The notes beneath the pieces were generated by a model. It was given only the letters and a program-made list of their open reading frames with translations. It searched no databases and was not told the DNA's origin. A stretch of DNA of 64,000 nucleotides from Microbacterium sp. SSM24 (GTDB taxonomy: Bacteria; Actinomycetota; Actinomycetes; Actinomycetales; Microbacteriaceae): NCBI RefSeq assembly GCF_025989145.1, contig NZ_JAPDNQ010000002.1:248001-312000 (forward strand), read 5' to 3'. The position numbers were made by a program, and so were the translations under genes. Below, piece by piece: positions 29,810 through 38,757 of this stretch; positions within the stretch are counted from its first letter, which is position 1; each line of letters starts with the position of its first letter.

Positions 29810-29840
29810 ATGACGCGCACGACGAATGACGCGCACGACG
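29810..29840. repeat. 16-bp tandem duplication
   Basis: ATGACGCGCACGACGA at 29810-29825 is repeated at once at 29826-29840 with 15 matching bases. It lies in the gap between tRNA-His and the small charged ORF. Confidence 0.85.
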
Positions 29841-29896
29841 TGCGGAAAGATCCGATGCGGAGTCGATCCATGTTCCCGTGACCATCGGGAACTACT

Positions 29897-29973
29897 TGGG
29901 GTGAGTAACGGGGCTCGAACCCGCGACATCGGCCACCACAAGGCCGCGCTCTACCAACTGAGCTATACCCACC
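29897..29973 (-). tRNA. tRNA-His (GUG)
   Basis: Full cloverleaf on the minus strand. The acceptor stem GTGGGTA pairs with TACTCAC, with an encoded G at -1 facing C73, the histidine identity pair. The D arm is GCTC/GAGC, the anticodon loop TTGTGGT has GTG, and the T loop is TTCGAGC. CCA is encoded (29897-29899). Confidence 0.97.
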
Positions 29974-30009
29974 ATGTCTCCCGCATGAGCGGGCAACCAG
30001 AAGATTCTC

Positions 30010-30636
30010 TCACACGTTGGACGTGAACGACGAAACGGCTGCCGCCGCGGCCGCACGCGCGCCGTCGCTGGTGGGACCGGGCTCGGGGACGAAGACGGCC
30101 TGGCGATAGTACGCGAGCTCGCGAATCGATTCGAGGATGTCAGCGAGGGCGCGATGGCCGCCGTCCTTCGCAGGAGCGTGAATGTACGCGCGGGGATACC
30201 AGCGGCGTGAGAGCTCCTTGATGCTCGACACATCGACGTTGCGGTAGTGGAGCCAGTGGTCGATGCGCGGCATGTACTTCGCGATGAACATGCGATCGGT
30301 GCCGATGGTGTTGCCGGCCAGCGGAGCCTTGCCCTCCAGGGGAACGAACTGCTGGATGTACTCGAGGGCCTGGAACTCGGCATCCGCCACACTGACACCG
30401 TGCGGGATCTCGTCGAGCAGCCCCGATTTCGCGTGCATCTTCGTCACGAACTCGTTCATGTTGGCCAGCGCAGACGCATCGGGCTTGATGACCACCTGGA
30501 ACCCCGGATGCATCGGCCGCAACTCGAAGTCTGTGACGACGACGGCGATCTCGACGAGTTCGTCGACCGCCAGGTCGAGACCGGTCATCTCGCAGTCGAT
30601 CCAGACAAGTCGGTCGTTTTCAGGTGCCCCCACCAT
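30010..30636 (-). CDS. orn: Oligoribonuclease
   Basis: Orn degrades two- to five-base RNAs, including pGpG, to mononucleotides. The 208-residue DEDDh exonuclease shows Exo I LVWIDCEMTGLDL, Exo II NTIGTDRMFIAKYMPR and Exo III HRALADILESI. The ATG at 30636 is chosen over 30645 because TAGGAT lies exactly seven bases upstream. The gene sits between tRNA-Arg and tRNA-His on the same strand. The Ala-rich tail after residue 190 is longer than in E. coli. Confidence 0.96.
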   Translation of the reverse strand: MVGAPENDRLVWIDCEMTGLDLAVDELVEIAVVVTDFELRPMHPGFQVVIKPDASALANMNEFVTKMHAKSGLLDEIPHGVSVADAEFQALEYIQQFVPLEGKAPLAGNTIGTDRMFIAKYMPRIDHWLHYRNVDVSSIKELSRRWYPRAYIHAPAKDGGHRALADILESIRELAYYRQAVFVPEPGPTSDGARAAAAAAVSSFTSNV

Positions 30637-30643
30637 GCGCTCC

Positions 30644-30649
30644 ATCCTA
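30644..30649 (-). promoter_or_regulatory. Leaderless -10 for orn
   Basis: Minus-strand TAGGAT, seven-base spacer to ATG 30636. It shows orn need not depend on the tRNA-Arg promoter. Confidence 0.55.
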
Positions 30650-30699
30650 TTGACGGCCCCGGACGCCGTCTGTTCGGCACGGGCGCCGACGGCCAAATG

Positions 30700-30772
30700 C
30701 CCCCCCGGGAGGATTCGAACCCCCGACCTTGCGGGTAGAAACCGCTCGCTCTGTCCCCTGAGCTACGGAGGG
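30700..30772 (-). tRNA. tRNA-Arg (UCU)
   Basis: Minus-strand cloverleaf. The acceptor CCCTCCG pairs with CGGGGGG (one G-T pair), the D arm is GCTC/GAGC, the anticodon loop TTTCTAC gives TCT, and the T arm is GGGGG-TTCGAAT-CCTCC. Pair 27-43 appears to be A-A. CCA is not encoded, unlike tRNA-His. Confidence 0.92.
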
Positions 30773-30786
30773 AAGGGTGAGAGAAC

Positions 30787-30816
30787 AGGCTATCGGTTCG
30801 CGTGGCCGGTCGTCGA
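30787..30816 (-). promoter_or_regulatory. Promoter of tRNA-Arg
   Basis: Minus strand: TCGACG (30811-30816) as -35, 18-base spacer, TAGCCT (30787-30792) as -10, 14 bases before the tRNA. Confidence 0.45.
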
Positions 30817-30880
30817 AGGCTGGCGTACGGCGCGCAGGCGGCGTAGCGTCAGCAGCGGACGCACCGAAAGGAGTTCGCTC

Positions 30881-31093
30881 ATGAGCACCACGGAGACGCA
30901 CCACCCCCTCTGGGTCGCATACGGCCAGTCGGGAGTCGTCGGCAGCATTCGCAAGGACGACGACGGCTACACCGTGACGATGGCCGGAGCCGACGGATCG
31001 GCCGGAAGCTATCCCTCGATGGAGATCGCGAAGAGCGCGCTCCACTCTCGCATGACTCCAGGGAGTGATTGGCCGCAGTTCCGGGAGCATTGA
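30881..31093 (+). CDS. Small hypothetical protein
   Basis: A 70-residue protein with PLWVAYGQSGVVGSIRKDDD, a likely two- or three-stranded sheet, and GSYPSMEIAKSALHSRM, a helix. Known only as a conserved short protein in Microbacteriaceae; no function. AAAGGAG precedes the ATG at good spacing, which supports it strongly as a gene. Confidence 0.72.
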   Translation: MSTTETHHPLWVAYGQSGVVGSIRKDDDGYTVTMAGADGSAGSYPSMEIAKSALHSRMTPGSDWPQFREH

Positions 31094-31125
31094 CACCCGG
31101 GAGCGGTCGAGAACTCGTCAGACCG

Positions 31126-31752
31126 TCAGTCGCTTGAAGCGACGACCTCGCGGGGTGCGCGACTCGCATCGACGACCCCGCGTCGCGTGTCGAGCAGCGG
31201 AAGCGCGATATGCACGAGCGGGCCGATGAGGAACGCGAACAGGACGGTGCCGATCCCCACCGTGCCGCCGAGGAGCCAGCCGATCGAGAGAACGGTGAGC
31301 TCTACGAGCGCGCGACAGGTCCAGATGGGCCATCCGAGTCGCTTGTGCATGCCGGTCATCAATCCGTCACGCGGCCCGGGCCCGAAGTGCGCGCCGATGT
31401 AGAGACCTGAGGCGAGAGCAACGACGAGGATGCCGCCGAGCAGGACCGCGAACTGCGCGAGAGTCCCCGAAACGGGGGGGAATATCGAGAGGACGACTTG
31501 CATGCTCGTCCCGACCAGCAGGATGTTCGCGATCGTTCCGACGCCGGGCTTCTGACGCAGCGGGATCCAGAGGAGGAGAACGAAGAACCCGAGGATGTTG
31601 GCGACCCAGCCGATGCCGATTCCGGTGTGGATGGAGATGCCCTCGGCCAGCACAGTCCAGGGATCGACGCCCAGCCCGGCCTGCACGGTCATCGCACAGC
31701 CCACGCCGTAGAGGACGAGACCGATGAGCAGCTGGATGACGCGACGAACCAT
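31126..31752 (-). CDS. YczE/YitT-type integral membrane protein
   Basis: A 208-residue protein with about five hydrophobic spans. The family motifs are LYGVGCAMTVQAGLGVDPWT near the N-terminus and GLYIGAHFGPGPRDGLMTG in the centre. Bacillus YczE is a membrane protein of unclear biochemical role, reported to affect non-ribosomal peptide production. It is divergent from a MocR-type regulator with 61 bases between start codons, the arrangement known for yczE and yczR, so that regulator very probably controls it. Confidence 0.88.
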   Translation of the reverse strand: MVRRVIQLLIGLVLYGVGCAMTVQAGLGVDPWTVLAEGISIHTGIGIGWVANILGFFVLLLWIPLRQKPGVGTIANILLVGTSMQVVLSIFPPVSGTLAQFAVLLGGILVVALASGLYIGAHFGPGPRDGLMTGMHKRLGWPIWTCRALVELTVLSIGWLLGGTVGIGTVLFAFLIGPLVHIALPLLDTRRGVVDASRAPREVVASSD

Positions 31753-31760
31753 GCAACCAT

Positions 31761-31796
31761 CCAATCGCAGGATTGGCTTGGCTGGAACAGTCCAAT
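31761..31796. promoter_or_regulatory. Probable operator array between the yczE-like and MocR-type genes
   Basis: Two overlapping dyads: CCAATC (31761-31766) with GATTGG (31771-31776), then TTGGCTG (31778-31784), three bases, CAGTCCAA (31788-31795). The CCAAT/ATTGG half-site recurs at 31761, 31772 and 31792. The array fills the space between both start codons. Confidence 0.55.
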
Positions 31797-31801
31797 GTGC
31801 G

Positions 31802-31807
31802 TAATCT
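31802..31807 (+). promoter_or_regulatory. Leaderless -10 for the MocR-type regulator
   Basis: TAATCT, spacer GGCCCC, ATG 31814. The hexamer begins six bases after the last half-site, so a bound regulator would touch the -35 region. Confidence 0.6.
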
Positions 31808-31813
31808 GGCCCC

Positions 31814-33238
31814 ATGGACTCTCGGATCTCCGCGCGTGCGCTGGCAGCGGCGCTGGGCGGGTGGCGTACGCGCGAGCCGGCGTATGAGGCACTGGCGGAC
31901 AGCATCCGCCTGCTGTGCCTCGACAACAGACTCGCGCCCCGCACCGCACTGCCCGCCGAGCGCGAGCTCGCGAGCGCGCTGCGGCTCAGCCGGAGCACGG
32001 TTGCCGCCGCGTACCGCAGTCTGCGCGAGACGGCGCACATCGCGAGCCTTCGCGGATCGGGCAGTGTCACTCTGCCCCTGCAGCGCCGGGATCCTGGACG
32101 CACCGTCGCCGTCGAGGGAATGATCGACCTGCAGCAGGCGAGTCCGCCGGCGTGGCCCGGTCTTGCCGGGGTCATGAGCCAGGTCGCGGCGGGCGCTGCC
32201 GCGCTCGTGTCGCGGGTGGGCTACGACGTGCTCGGAAGCCTCGAGCTTCGCGAGGCGATCGCCGCGCACTACGAGCGGCGCGGGATTCCCACCAGCCCGG
32301 CCGAGGTATTGGTCACGACCGGTGCACAGAGCGCGATCCATCTGGTGGCATCCGTGCTGCTGGGGCGTGGGGACCGCGTCGTGGTCGAGACGCCGACGTA
32401 CCCGCACGCCGTCGATGCGCTGCGGCGATCCGGAGCTCGCCTGGTAGGGGTTCCCGTGACGACCGACGCCGGATGGGACGTGGACCGTGCAGAGCAGGCG
32501 TTCGCACGCACCCTGCCGGTGATGGCCTACCTCATGCCTGACTTCCAGAACCCGACGGGTCGCTCGATGGAGTCGAGCGAGCGGGACGCGTTCCTCTTGG
32601 CGGCCGAACGTGCGGGGTCGATGCTCGTGCTGGATGAGACCACGGCGGATCTCGACATCGATCGCGGGCCGGCGCCGGCGGGATTCGTCGGCGCGGACCC
32701 TGCCGGGGTCGTGAGGATCGGATCGCTGGGCAAGACGGTGTGGGGCGGGCTCCGCGTGGGGTGGATCCGGGCCGAAGGGGACCTCGTGCGCCGTTTCGTC
32801 GCCGCACGCCCCGCGCACGATCTGGGCACTCCGGAGTTTGAGCAGGCGGTCGCGACGGCGCTCTTCGACGACTTCGCGGTCATCGCCGCCCAGCGTTCCG
32901 CACTGCTTCGCGCCGGGCGGGATGCTCTCACCACCGCGCTTCGCAGCAGCCTCCCGTCGTGGCGCGTCCCGCACGCTGCCGGTGGCGTCTCGCTCTGGAT
33001 CGAGCTTGACGCCCCGTTGAGCTCTGCTCTCGTGATGGATGTGCGGGCGAAGGGGGTGCTGCTCTCGGCCGGACCGCGATTCTCGGTGGACGGGGGGCAC
33101 GACCGTCACCTTCGCGTGCCCTTCACCGCCCCTCCTGACGAGGCGGTGCGAGCCGTGCGGCTTCTCGCGGAGTCCTGGGAGCGGGTCAAAGCGGGCGTTC
33201 CGGTCTCGCTCGTGGATCAGTTCGAGTCGATCGTCTGA
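31814..33238 (+). CDS. MocR/GntR-type PLP-dependent transcription regulator (YczR-like)
   Basis: A 474-residue chimeric regulator. The winged helix (about 20-85) holds LAPRTALPAERELASALRLS and STVAAAYRSLRE; the aminotransferase-like fold I domain (about 105-465) holds VTTGAQSAIHLVASVLL, MPDFQNPTGRSM and the PLP Lys307 in IGSLGKTVWGGLRVGW. Such proteins sense PLP, amino compounds or both. The divergent YczE-type gene is the likely target and autoregulation through the shared dyads is likely. The effector is unknown. Confidence 0.93.
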   Translation: MDSRISARALAAALGGWRTREPAYEALADSIRLLCLDNRLAPRTALPAERELASALRLSRSTVAAAYRSLRETAHIASLRGSGSVTLPLQRRDPGRTVAVEGMIDLQQASPPAWPGLAGVMSQVAAGAAALVSRVGYDVLGSLELREAIAAHYERRGIPTSPAEVLVTTGAQSAIHLVASVLLGRGDRVVVETPTYPHAVDALRRSGARLVGVPVTTDAGWDVDRAEQAFARTLPVMAYLMPDFQNPTGRSMESSERDAFLLAAERAGSMLVLDETTADLDIDRGPAPAGFVGADPAGVVRIGSLGKTVWGGLRVGWIRAEGDLVRRFVAARPAHDLGTPEFEQAVATALFDDFAVIAAQRSALLRAGRDALTTALRSSLPSWRVPHAAGGVSLWIELDAPLSSALVMDVRAKGVLLSAGPRFSVDGGHDRHLRVPFTAPPDEAVRAVRLLAESWERVKAGVPVSLVDQFESIV

Positions 33239-33240
33239 TC

Positions 33241-33501
33241 TCACCGCGCGAACCTCAGACAGTCGAGCGCGTCCGACAGGCTCCAGAAATCGCCGAGGTC
33301 GAGAAAGGCGCGAGATGTGGCATGGAAGCGCCGGGCGCGATACTGGATGGCGCCGCCCTTCGCGAGTGCCTGGAGGTGCCCGATGACGACTCCGCGTCGG
33401 TCGACGACGCGCCACAATGAGGGGGCGGCTTCGAGGAGGCGCACGGGGACGCCGGATGGGATCTTCGGCGGTGCGATCGTCGGGGTGTCGGTCATCGTCA
33501 T
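33241..33501 (-). CDS. Small hypothetical protein under a probable LexA box
   Basis: An 86-residue protein. The centre, PSLWRVVDRRGVVIGHLQAL, looks like a short beta sheet; the end is SRAFLDLGDFWSLSDALDCL. No known family is recognised. ATG 33501 has AAGGGAG seven bases upstream. A near-perfect SOS operator overlaps its likely -10 (TATGTT), and it is divergent from ssb, so a role in DNA damage response is inferred. It converges on the regulator gene with two bases between. Confidence 0.78.
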   Translation of the reverse strand: MTMTDTPTIAPPKIPSGVPVRLLEAAPSLWRVVDRRGVVIGHLQALAKGGAIQYRARRFHATSRAFLDLGDFWSLSDALDCLRFAR

Positions 33502-33519
33502 GGTGTAACTCCCTTCGAT

Positions 33520-33535
33520 TCGAACATATGTGCGA
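33520..33535. promoter_or_regulatory. LexA (SOS) box
   Basis: TCGAACATATGTGCGA matches the actinobacterial operator TCGAAC-N4-GTTCGA at 11 of 12 fixed bases. It covers a minus-strand TATGTT hexamer 22 bases before ATG 33501. Confidence 0.65.
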
Positions 33536-33648
33536 CCTCCGACATCGATCGTGATCCGGTTCCTCCCCAGACGCGCACGTCGGGCGGGCATCCTCAGTTC
33601 CCGGTGGCTCGGCCCGAGCGGACGCCTGCGCACGCCAGATTCGACTCA

Positions 33649-33683
33649 CCGCCGGCGCTCGACGGGCACTCGAGCGCCGGCGG
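33649..33683 (+). promoter_or_regulatory. 14-bp perfect inverted repeat in the ssb leader
   Basis: CCGCCGGCGCTCGA (33649-33662), loop CGGGCAC, TCGAGCGCCGGCGG (33670-33683). It ends 36 bases before the ssb GTG and has no T-run after it. Confidence 0.6.
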
Positions 33684-33719
33684 GTCCGGGGAGGGTCCTC
33701 GGAGGCAGGAGGAGAAGAA

Positions 33720-34229
33720 GTGAATGACACGATCACGATCACGGGGAATCTGGCGAACGACCCCGAACTCAAGCACACGCAGGACGGACTCGTCATCGCG
33801 TCCTTCCGTGTGGGCAGCGGACGACGCAGGTTCGACAAACCGTCGAACGCGTGGGTCGACGCCGGCACCAACTGGTACGCCGTCTCGGCGTTTCGTAGTC
33901 TCGGCGAGCACGTGCACGCGTCACTGCGCCGCGGGGACCGCGTGGTGCTGACGGGTCGCCTGAGGATTCGCAGCTGGGAGAACGGCACCGCTCGCGGCAC
34001 TGCGGTCGAGATCGAGGCAGACGCGATCGGTCACGACCTGATGTGGGGGACGACCGTGTTCACGAAGGTCGCGCGCGCATCCGCGCCCGTACCGGAAGAG
34101 GCGTGGGAGCCCACGAACGAGGGGGCCGATGCGTGGGCGGCACCCGGCAATCCGGCGCCGTCGTCCGCTTCACCGAGCGCCGAGGAGCCGCGCCCGCTGG
34201 CGCTCGTCGGCACTGAAACGCCGTTCTGA
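33720..34229 (+). CDS. ssb: Single-stranded DNA-binding protein (second, Microbacteriaceae type)
   Basis: A 169-residue OB-fold protein: NDTITITGNLANDPELKHTQ, ASFRVGSGRRRF, NWYAVSAFRSLGEHVHASL and GDRVVLTGRLRIRSWENGT. The tail is disordered and rich in Ala/Pro and lacks the acidic DDDIPF tip of replicative SSB (it ends LALVGTETPF). That argues for an accessory SSB in repair or recombination, which fits the SOS box nearby. GTG 33720 follows AGGAGGAGAAG. The frame at ATG 33724 is different and is rejected. Confidence 0.93.
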   Translation: MNDTITITGNLANDPELKHTQDGLVIASFRVGSGRRRFDKPSNAWVDAGTNWYAVSAFRSLGEHVHASLRRGDRVVLTGRLRIRSWENGTARGTAVEIEADAIGHDLMWGTTVFTKVARASAPVPEEAWEPTNEGADAWAAPGNPAPSSASPSAEEPRPLALVGTETPF

Positions 34230-34260
34230 GCTCACAGCGGGCGCTCGGGGTAGCGGGACC

Positions 34261-34266
34261 TATACT
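34261..34266 (+). promoter_or_regulatory. Leaderless -10 for the lipoprotein gene
   Basis: TATACT, spacer CGCTCC, GTG 34273; close to the ideal TATAAT. Confidence 0.6.
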
Positions 34267-34272
34267 CGCTCC

Positions 34273-34797
34273 GTGGCCCGATACCCCGAGCGATTCCCGC
34301 CTTCACGCGCCGCTCGCGGATACGCCGCCGCGCTGATCGCAGCACTCGCCCTCACCGTTGCCGGCTGCACGGTCGCGCCACCGGTCGGGCCATCGGCGAG
34401 CCCCGATCCGAGCGGCAGTCCGTCGGCGACGTCGACCCCGTCGCCATCGAGTACGGCGGCGAGCCCCGCGATCGTTCCGGATGGGAACGCGTACGACAAC
34501 CTGCCGGTGTTCACGGCGGTCACCGAGCAGGTGTGGGCATCGGCCGATCGAGTGTCGGGGCGAGCCTATATCGACGCTCTCGTCCGCGCGGGCTTCGACA
34601 AGTCGGCGATGGAGGTGACAGCCGACCTCACCACGATCGGCAATCCCGTGGAGAGCATCCAGTTCTCCGTGCAATGGGGCGAGCAGTGCCTCGTCGGACA
34701 GGTGGGTCCCACAACGGGTGATCCCGTCACCGTCGTCATGCCGGTCGTCCCGGAGGACGGTTGCCTCGTCGCAGAGACGCGCGCAATCGACTGGTGA
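34273..34797 (+). CDS. Secreted lipoprotein, DUF6993-like
   Basis: A 174-residue protein with a basic N-terminus, a hydrophobic segment ending in the lipobox LTVAGC, then a Ser/Pro/Thr linker. The folded part (about 75-174) has RAYIDALVRAGFDKSAMEVT, FSVQWGEQCLVGQVG and CLVAETRAIDW, which I match by memory to DUF6993; function unknown. Two further Cys could form a disulfide outside the cell. Confidence 0.85.
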   Translation: MARYPERFPPSRAARGYAAALIAALALTVAGCTVAPPVGPSASPDPSGSPSATSTPSPSSTAASPAIVPDGNAYDNLPVFTAVTEQVWASADRVSGRAYIDALVRAGFDKSAMEVTADLTTIGNPVESIQFSVQWGEQCLVGQVGPTTGDPVTVVMPVVPEDGCLVAETRAIDW

Positions 34798-34852
34798 GTC
34801 TCCCCCCGGCGACGCCGAGCCTGACGTCGCCGCTGCGCCATCTCACGGCCGG

Positions 34853-34858
34853 TAGGCT
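34853..34858 (+). promoter_or_regulatory. -10 hexamer TAGGCT for ettA
   Basis: TAGGCT, 43 bases before the ettA ATG. It gives a leader of about 36 bases with AGGAGA at 34883-34888. Confidence 0.45.
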
Positions 34859-34901
34859 GGGACGCTGACGTCGTCACGGTTTAGGAGAACGTTCACTCGA
34901 T

Positions 34902-36573
<1,672 letters not shown>

Positions 36574-36581
<8 letters not shown>

Positions 36582-37092
36582 CGCCGCAGGCGACCTCCGA
36601 GTCGGCCCCGGCCGGCGCCTCCACATCCCCATCCACCTGCGGTGGGGAGACCTCGACGCGTTCAACCACGTCAACAACACCGCGATGCTGAAACTGCTCG
36701 AGGAGGCCCGCGTACGCGCGTTCTGGCTGCCTCAGCCCGGCGAGGTCGCCCCCGACACCGCGGTCCTCGAATCGAGCATCCATAGCGGCGTGCTCACGCT
36801 GATCGCGCGACAGGAGATCGAGTACCTGGCGCCGGTGCCGTACCAGCGGCATCCGCTCGACGTCCAGATGTGGTTCGGCAAGCTCGGCGGCTCGAGCATC
36901 GAGGTCTGCTACGACGTGTGCAGCCCGGTCGAGACCGCCGGCGACAGCGGGCAGACGGTCTACGCGCGCGCCACGACGGTCGTCGTGAAGGTGGATGCCG
37001 AGTCCGGGCGTCCGCTGCGCCTCTCCACCACGGAGCGCGACGCCTGGGCGCCCTACCTCGGCGAGTCCATCGAGTACGCGCACCGACGCTGA
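36574..37092 (+). CDS. Acyl-CoA thioesterase, hotdog fold (4HBT)
   Basis: A 172-residue single-hotdog thioesterase: LRWGDLDAFNHVNNTAML with the catalytic Asp, then ARQEIEYLAPVPYQRHPLDV. Such enzymes hydrolyse acyl- or aromatic-acyl-CoA. GTG 36574 lies eight bases inside ettA, an overlap suggesting coupling. A second, unrelated-length TesB-type thioesterase faces it four bases away. Confidence 0.92.
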
Positions 37093-37096
37093 CGCC

Positions 37097-37999
37097 TCAC
37101 GCGAGCGGGTCTCCCTGGGGAATGCGCACCATGATCTCCTGAGCCACGCTGGCCAGCAGGGTGCCGTCTTCGGCGTAGACCCGTCCGGTCGCCAATCCGC
37201 GCCCGCCCCGCGCGCTCGGCGACTCCTGGACGTACAGCATCCACTCGTCCACCCGCCCGAAACGGTGCCACCACATCGCGTGGTCCAGGCTCGCCACCTT
37301 CAGCCCGCGCATCGCCCACGGGATGCCGTGCGCCCGGAGGATCGATTCCTGGATCGTCAGATCGCTGAGGTACGCCAGCGCGGCACGATGGATCGCCGGA
37401 TCGTCGGGGATCGGCCGGCGGACCTTCATCCACACCGCCTGGCTGGGCGCTCTGTCGCCCTCGACCGACAGGTAGATCGGCGACGGGACGTGCCGCAGAT
37501 CGACCGGACGGTCGGTGAACAGGCGCTTCGACATCGGATGCAGGCCCTTCAGGTGCGCCTCGATGTCGGGCAGATCATCGGGGCGGGGCACGCCGTCGGG
37601 CATAGACGCCTGGTGTTCGATTCCCGGGTCCTCGTCCTGGAACGACGCGATCATCGAGAAGATCGGCACGCCCTCCTGAAACGCCTGCGTGCGTCGGGTC
37701 GAGAACGAACGCCCGTCATGGATGCGATCCACGGCGAACGTGATCCCCTTCGCCGAGTCGCCCGGGCGCAGGAAGTATCCGTGCATCGAATGGACTGTGC
37801 GGCCCTCGGGAATGGTCCGCTCCGCAGCGATGATCGACTGCGCGAGCACCTGCCCGCCGTAGACCCGGCCGAGCGGCATCGACTGCGATTCGCCGGTGAA
37901 GATGTCCTCCGTCGTGCGCGCATCCGACCCCGCGAGATCGAGCACGGACAGCATCGAGGCCACGGGGTCGGGATCGGGCTCCCAGTCGACCTGGTCCAC
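37097..37999 (-). CDS. tesB: Acyl-CoA thioesterase II (TesB)
   Basis: A 300-residue double-hotdog thioesterase. Typical pieces are GRVYGGQVLAQSIIAAERTI, SMHGYFLRPGDSAKGITF, VKVASLDHAMWWHRF (containing the catalytic Asp) and GRGLATGRVYAEDGTLLASV with the Gln/Thr region. It hydrolyses medium- to long-chain acyl-CoA. GTG 37999 follows GGGAAGGGAG. Together with the 4HBT gene, the cell has two thioesterases end to end. Confidence 0.94.
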   Translation of the reverse strand: MDQVDWEPDPDPVASMLSVLDLAGSDARTTEDIFTGESQSMPLGRVYGGQVLAQSIIAAERTIPEGRTVHSMHGYFLRPGDSAKGITFAVDRIHDGRSFSTRRTQAFQEGVPIFSMIASFQDEDPGIEHQASMPDGVPRPDDLPDIEAHLKGLHPMSKRLFTDRPVDLRHVPSPIYLSVEGDRAPSQAVWMKVRRPIPDDPAIHRAALAYLSDLTIQESILRAHGIPWAMRGLKVASLDHAMWWHRFGRVDEWMLYVQESPSARGGRGLATGRVYAEDGTLLASVAQEIMVRIPQGDPLA

Positions 38000-38042
38000 G
38001 GATCTCCCTTCCCGGGGCCCACGCCCCCATCGCTCCGCTTGG

Positions 38043-38048
38043 TAGCTT
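38043..38048 (+). promoter_or_regulatory. Leaderless -10 for the 38056 gene
   Basis: TAGCTT, seven-base spacer to ATG 38056. Confidence 0.5.
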
Positions 38049-38055
38049 AGAGGCG

Positions 38056-38733
38056 ATGTCCCCCCGCCTTCTGCTCGCCGACGCCGAGTCCGCCGCCGAC
38101 GCGCTGACCTTCGCCGGTCGCGCGGACCGCTTCACCGACGAACCGGTCCGGCTGCAGGCGAACGGGGGAGTGCTCGTCATGACGGCGGCTCCGCTCGCAC
38201 CGCGGGGCATCGGGGATGCCACCCCGACGGTGCTCGCGATGCGAACCCTGGGAGCGGACCCCGAGCTGGTGTGCGACCTCGTGGTCGAGGCATCCGCCCT
38301 CAGCGCCGCGCCCGACGATGCGACCGCCGTGCAGCTGCCCGAGACGGCGCTTTCACCCGCGTGGGCCGGCATCGCTCCGCCCCGGTCGGGGTGGACCGCT
38401 CGCGGCGGCGTCGACGCGTCGCAGCTGGCCGCCAGAGCGCAGGGAGGCATCGCACGCGTCGCCGAGGCGGTGCCGACGGACGCGGGCGAGGACGTCGTCC
38501 GCGCGATCCGCGCGGCCGTGTGGGGCGCGCCCGACGCGGAGCTCGAAGGACTTCCGCTCGGCGCGGCCTTCGCCGCGATGAGCATGGGATTCATCAGCGG
38601 CGCCGAGACCGCTCGCGTGTTCACGAGCGGTCCGTGGACCCGTGTGAGCCTCGATCGCGGTCATGTCATCGTGCGCGGGCCCGTCGCCGTAGGACTCACC
38701 GCCGTGCGGCGCACCGGTACGTCCGCCCCCTGA
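38056..38733 (+). CDS. Conserved actinobacterial hypothetical protein
   Basis: A 225-residue protein rich in Ala and acidic residues without membrane segments. Recognisable pieces are LLADAESAADALTFAGRADR and MSMGFISGAETARVF. I do not know a function. It is divergent from tesB (56 bases between starts) and converges on the flavoprotein gene. Confidence 0.78.
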   Translation: MSPRLLLADAESAADALTFAGRADRFTDEPVRLQANGGVLVMTAAPLAPRGIGDATPTVLAMRTLGADPELVCDLVVEASALSAAPDDATAVQLPETALSPAWAGIAPPRSGWTARGGVDASQLAARAQGGIARVAEAVPTDAGEDVVRAIRAAVWGAPDAELEGLPLGAAFAAMSMGFISGAETARVFTSGPWTRVSLDRGHVIVRGPVAVGLTAVRRTGTSAP

Positions 38734-38757
38734 CCTGCGGGTCCCCGCGCGAGGCGC

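Noticed and set aside
29980..29993. CCCGC-ATGA-GCGGG hairpin between orn and tRNA-His
   Set aside because: Five pairs without a T-tract; too weak to call a terminator.
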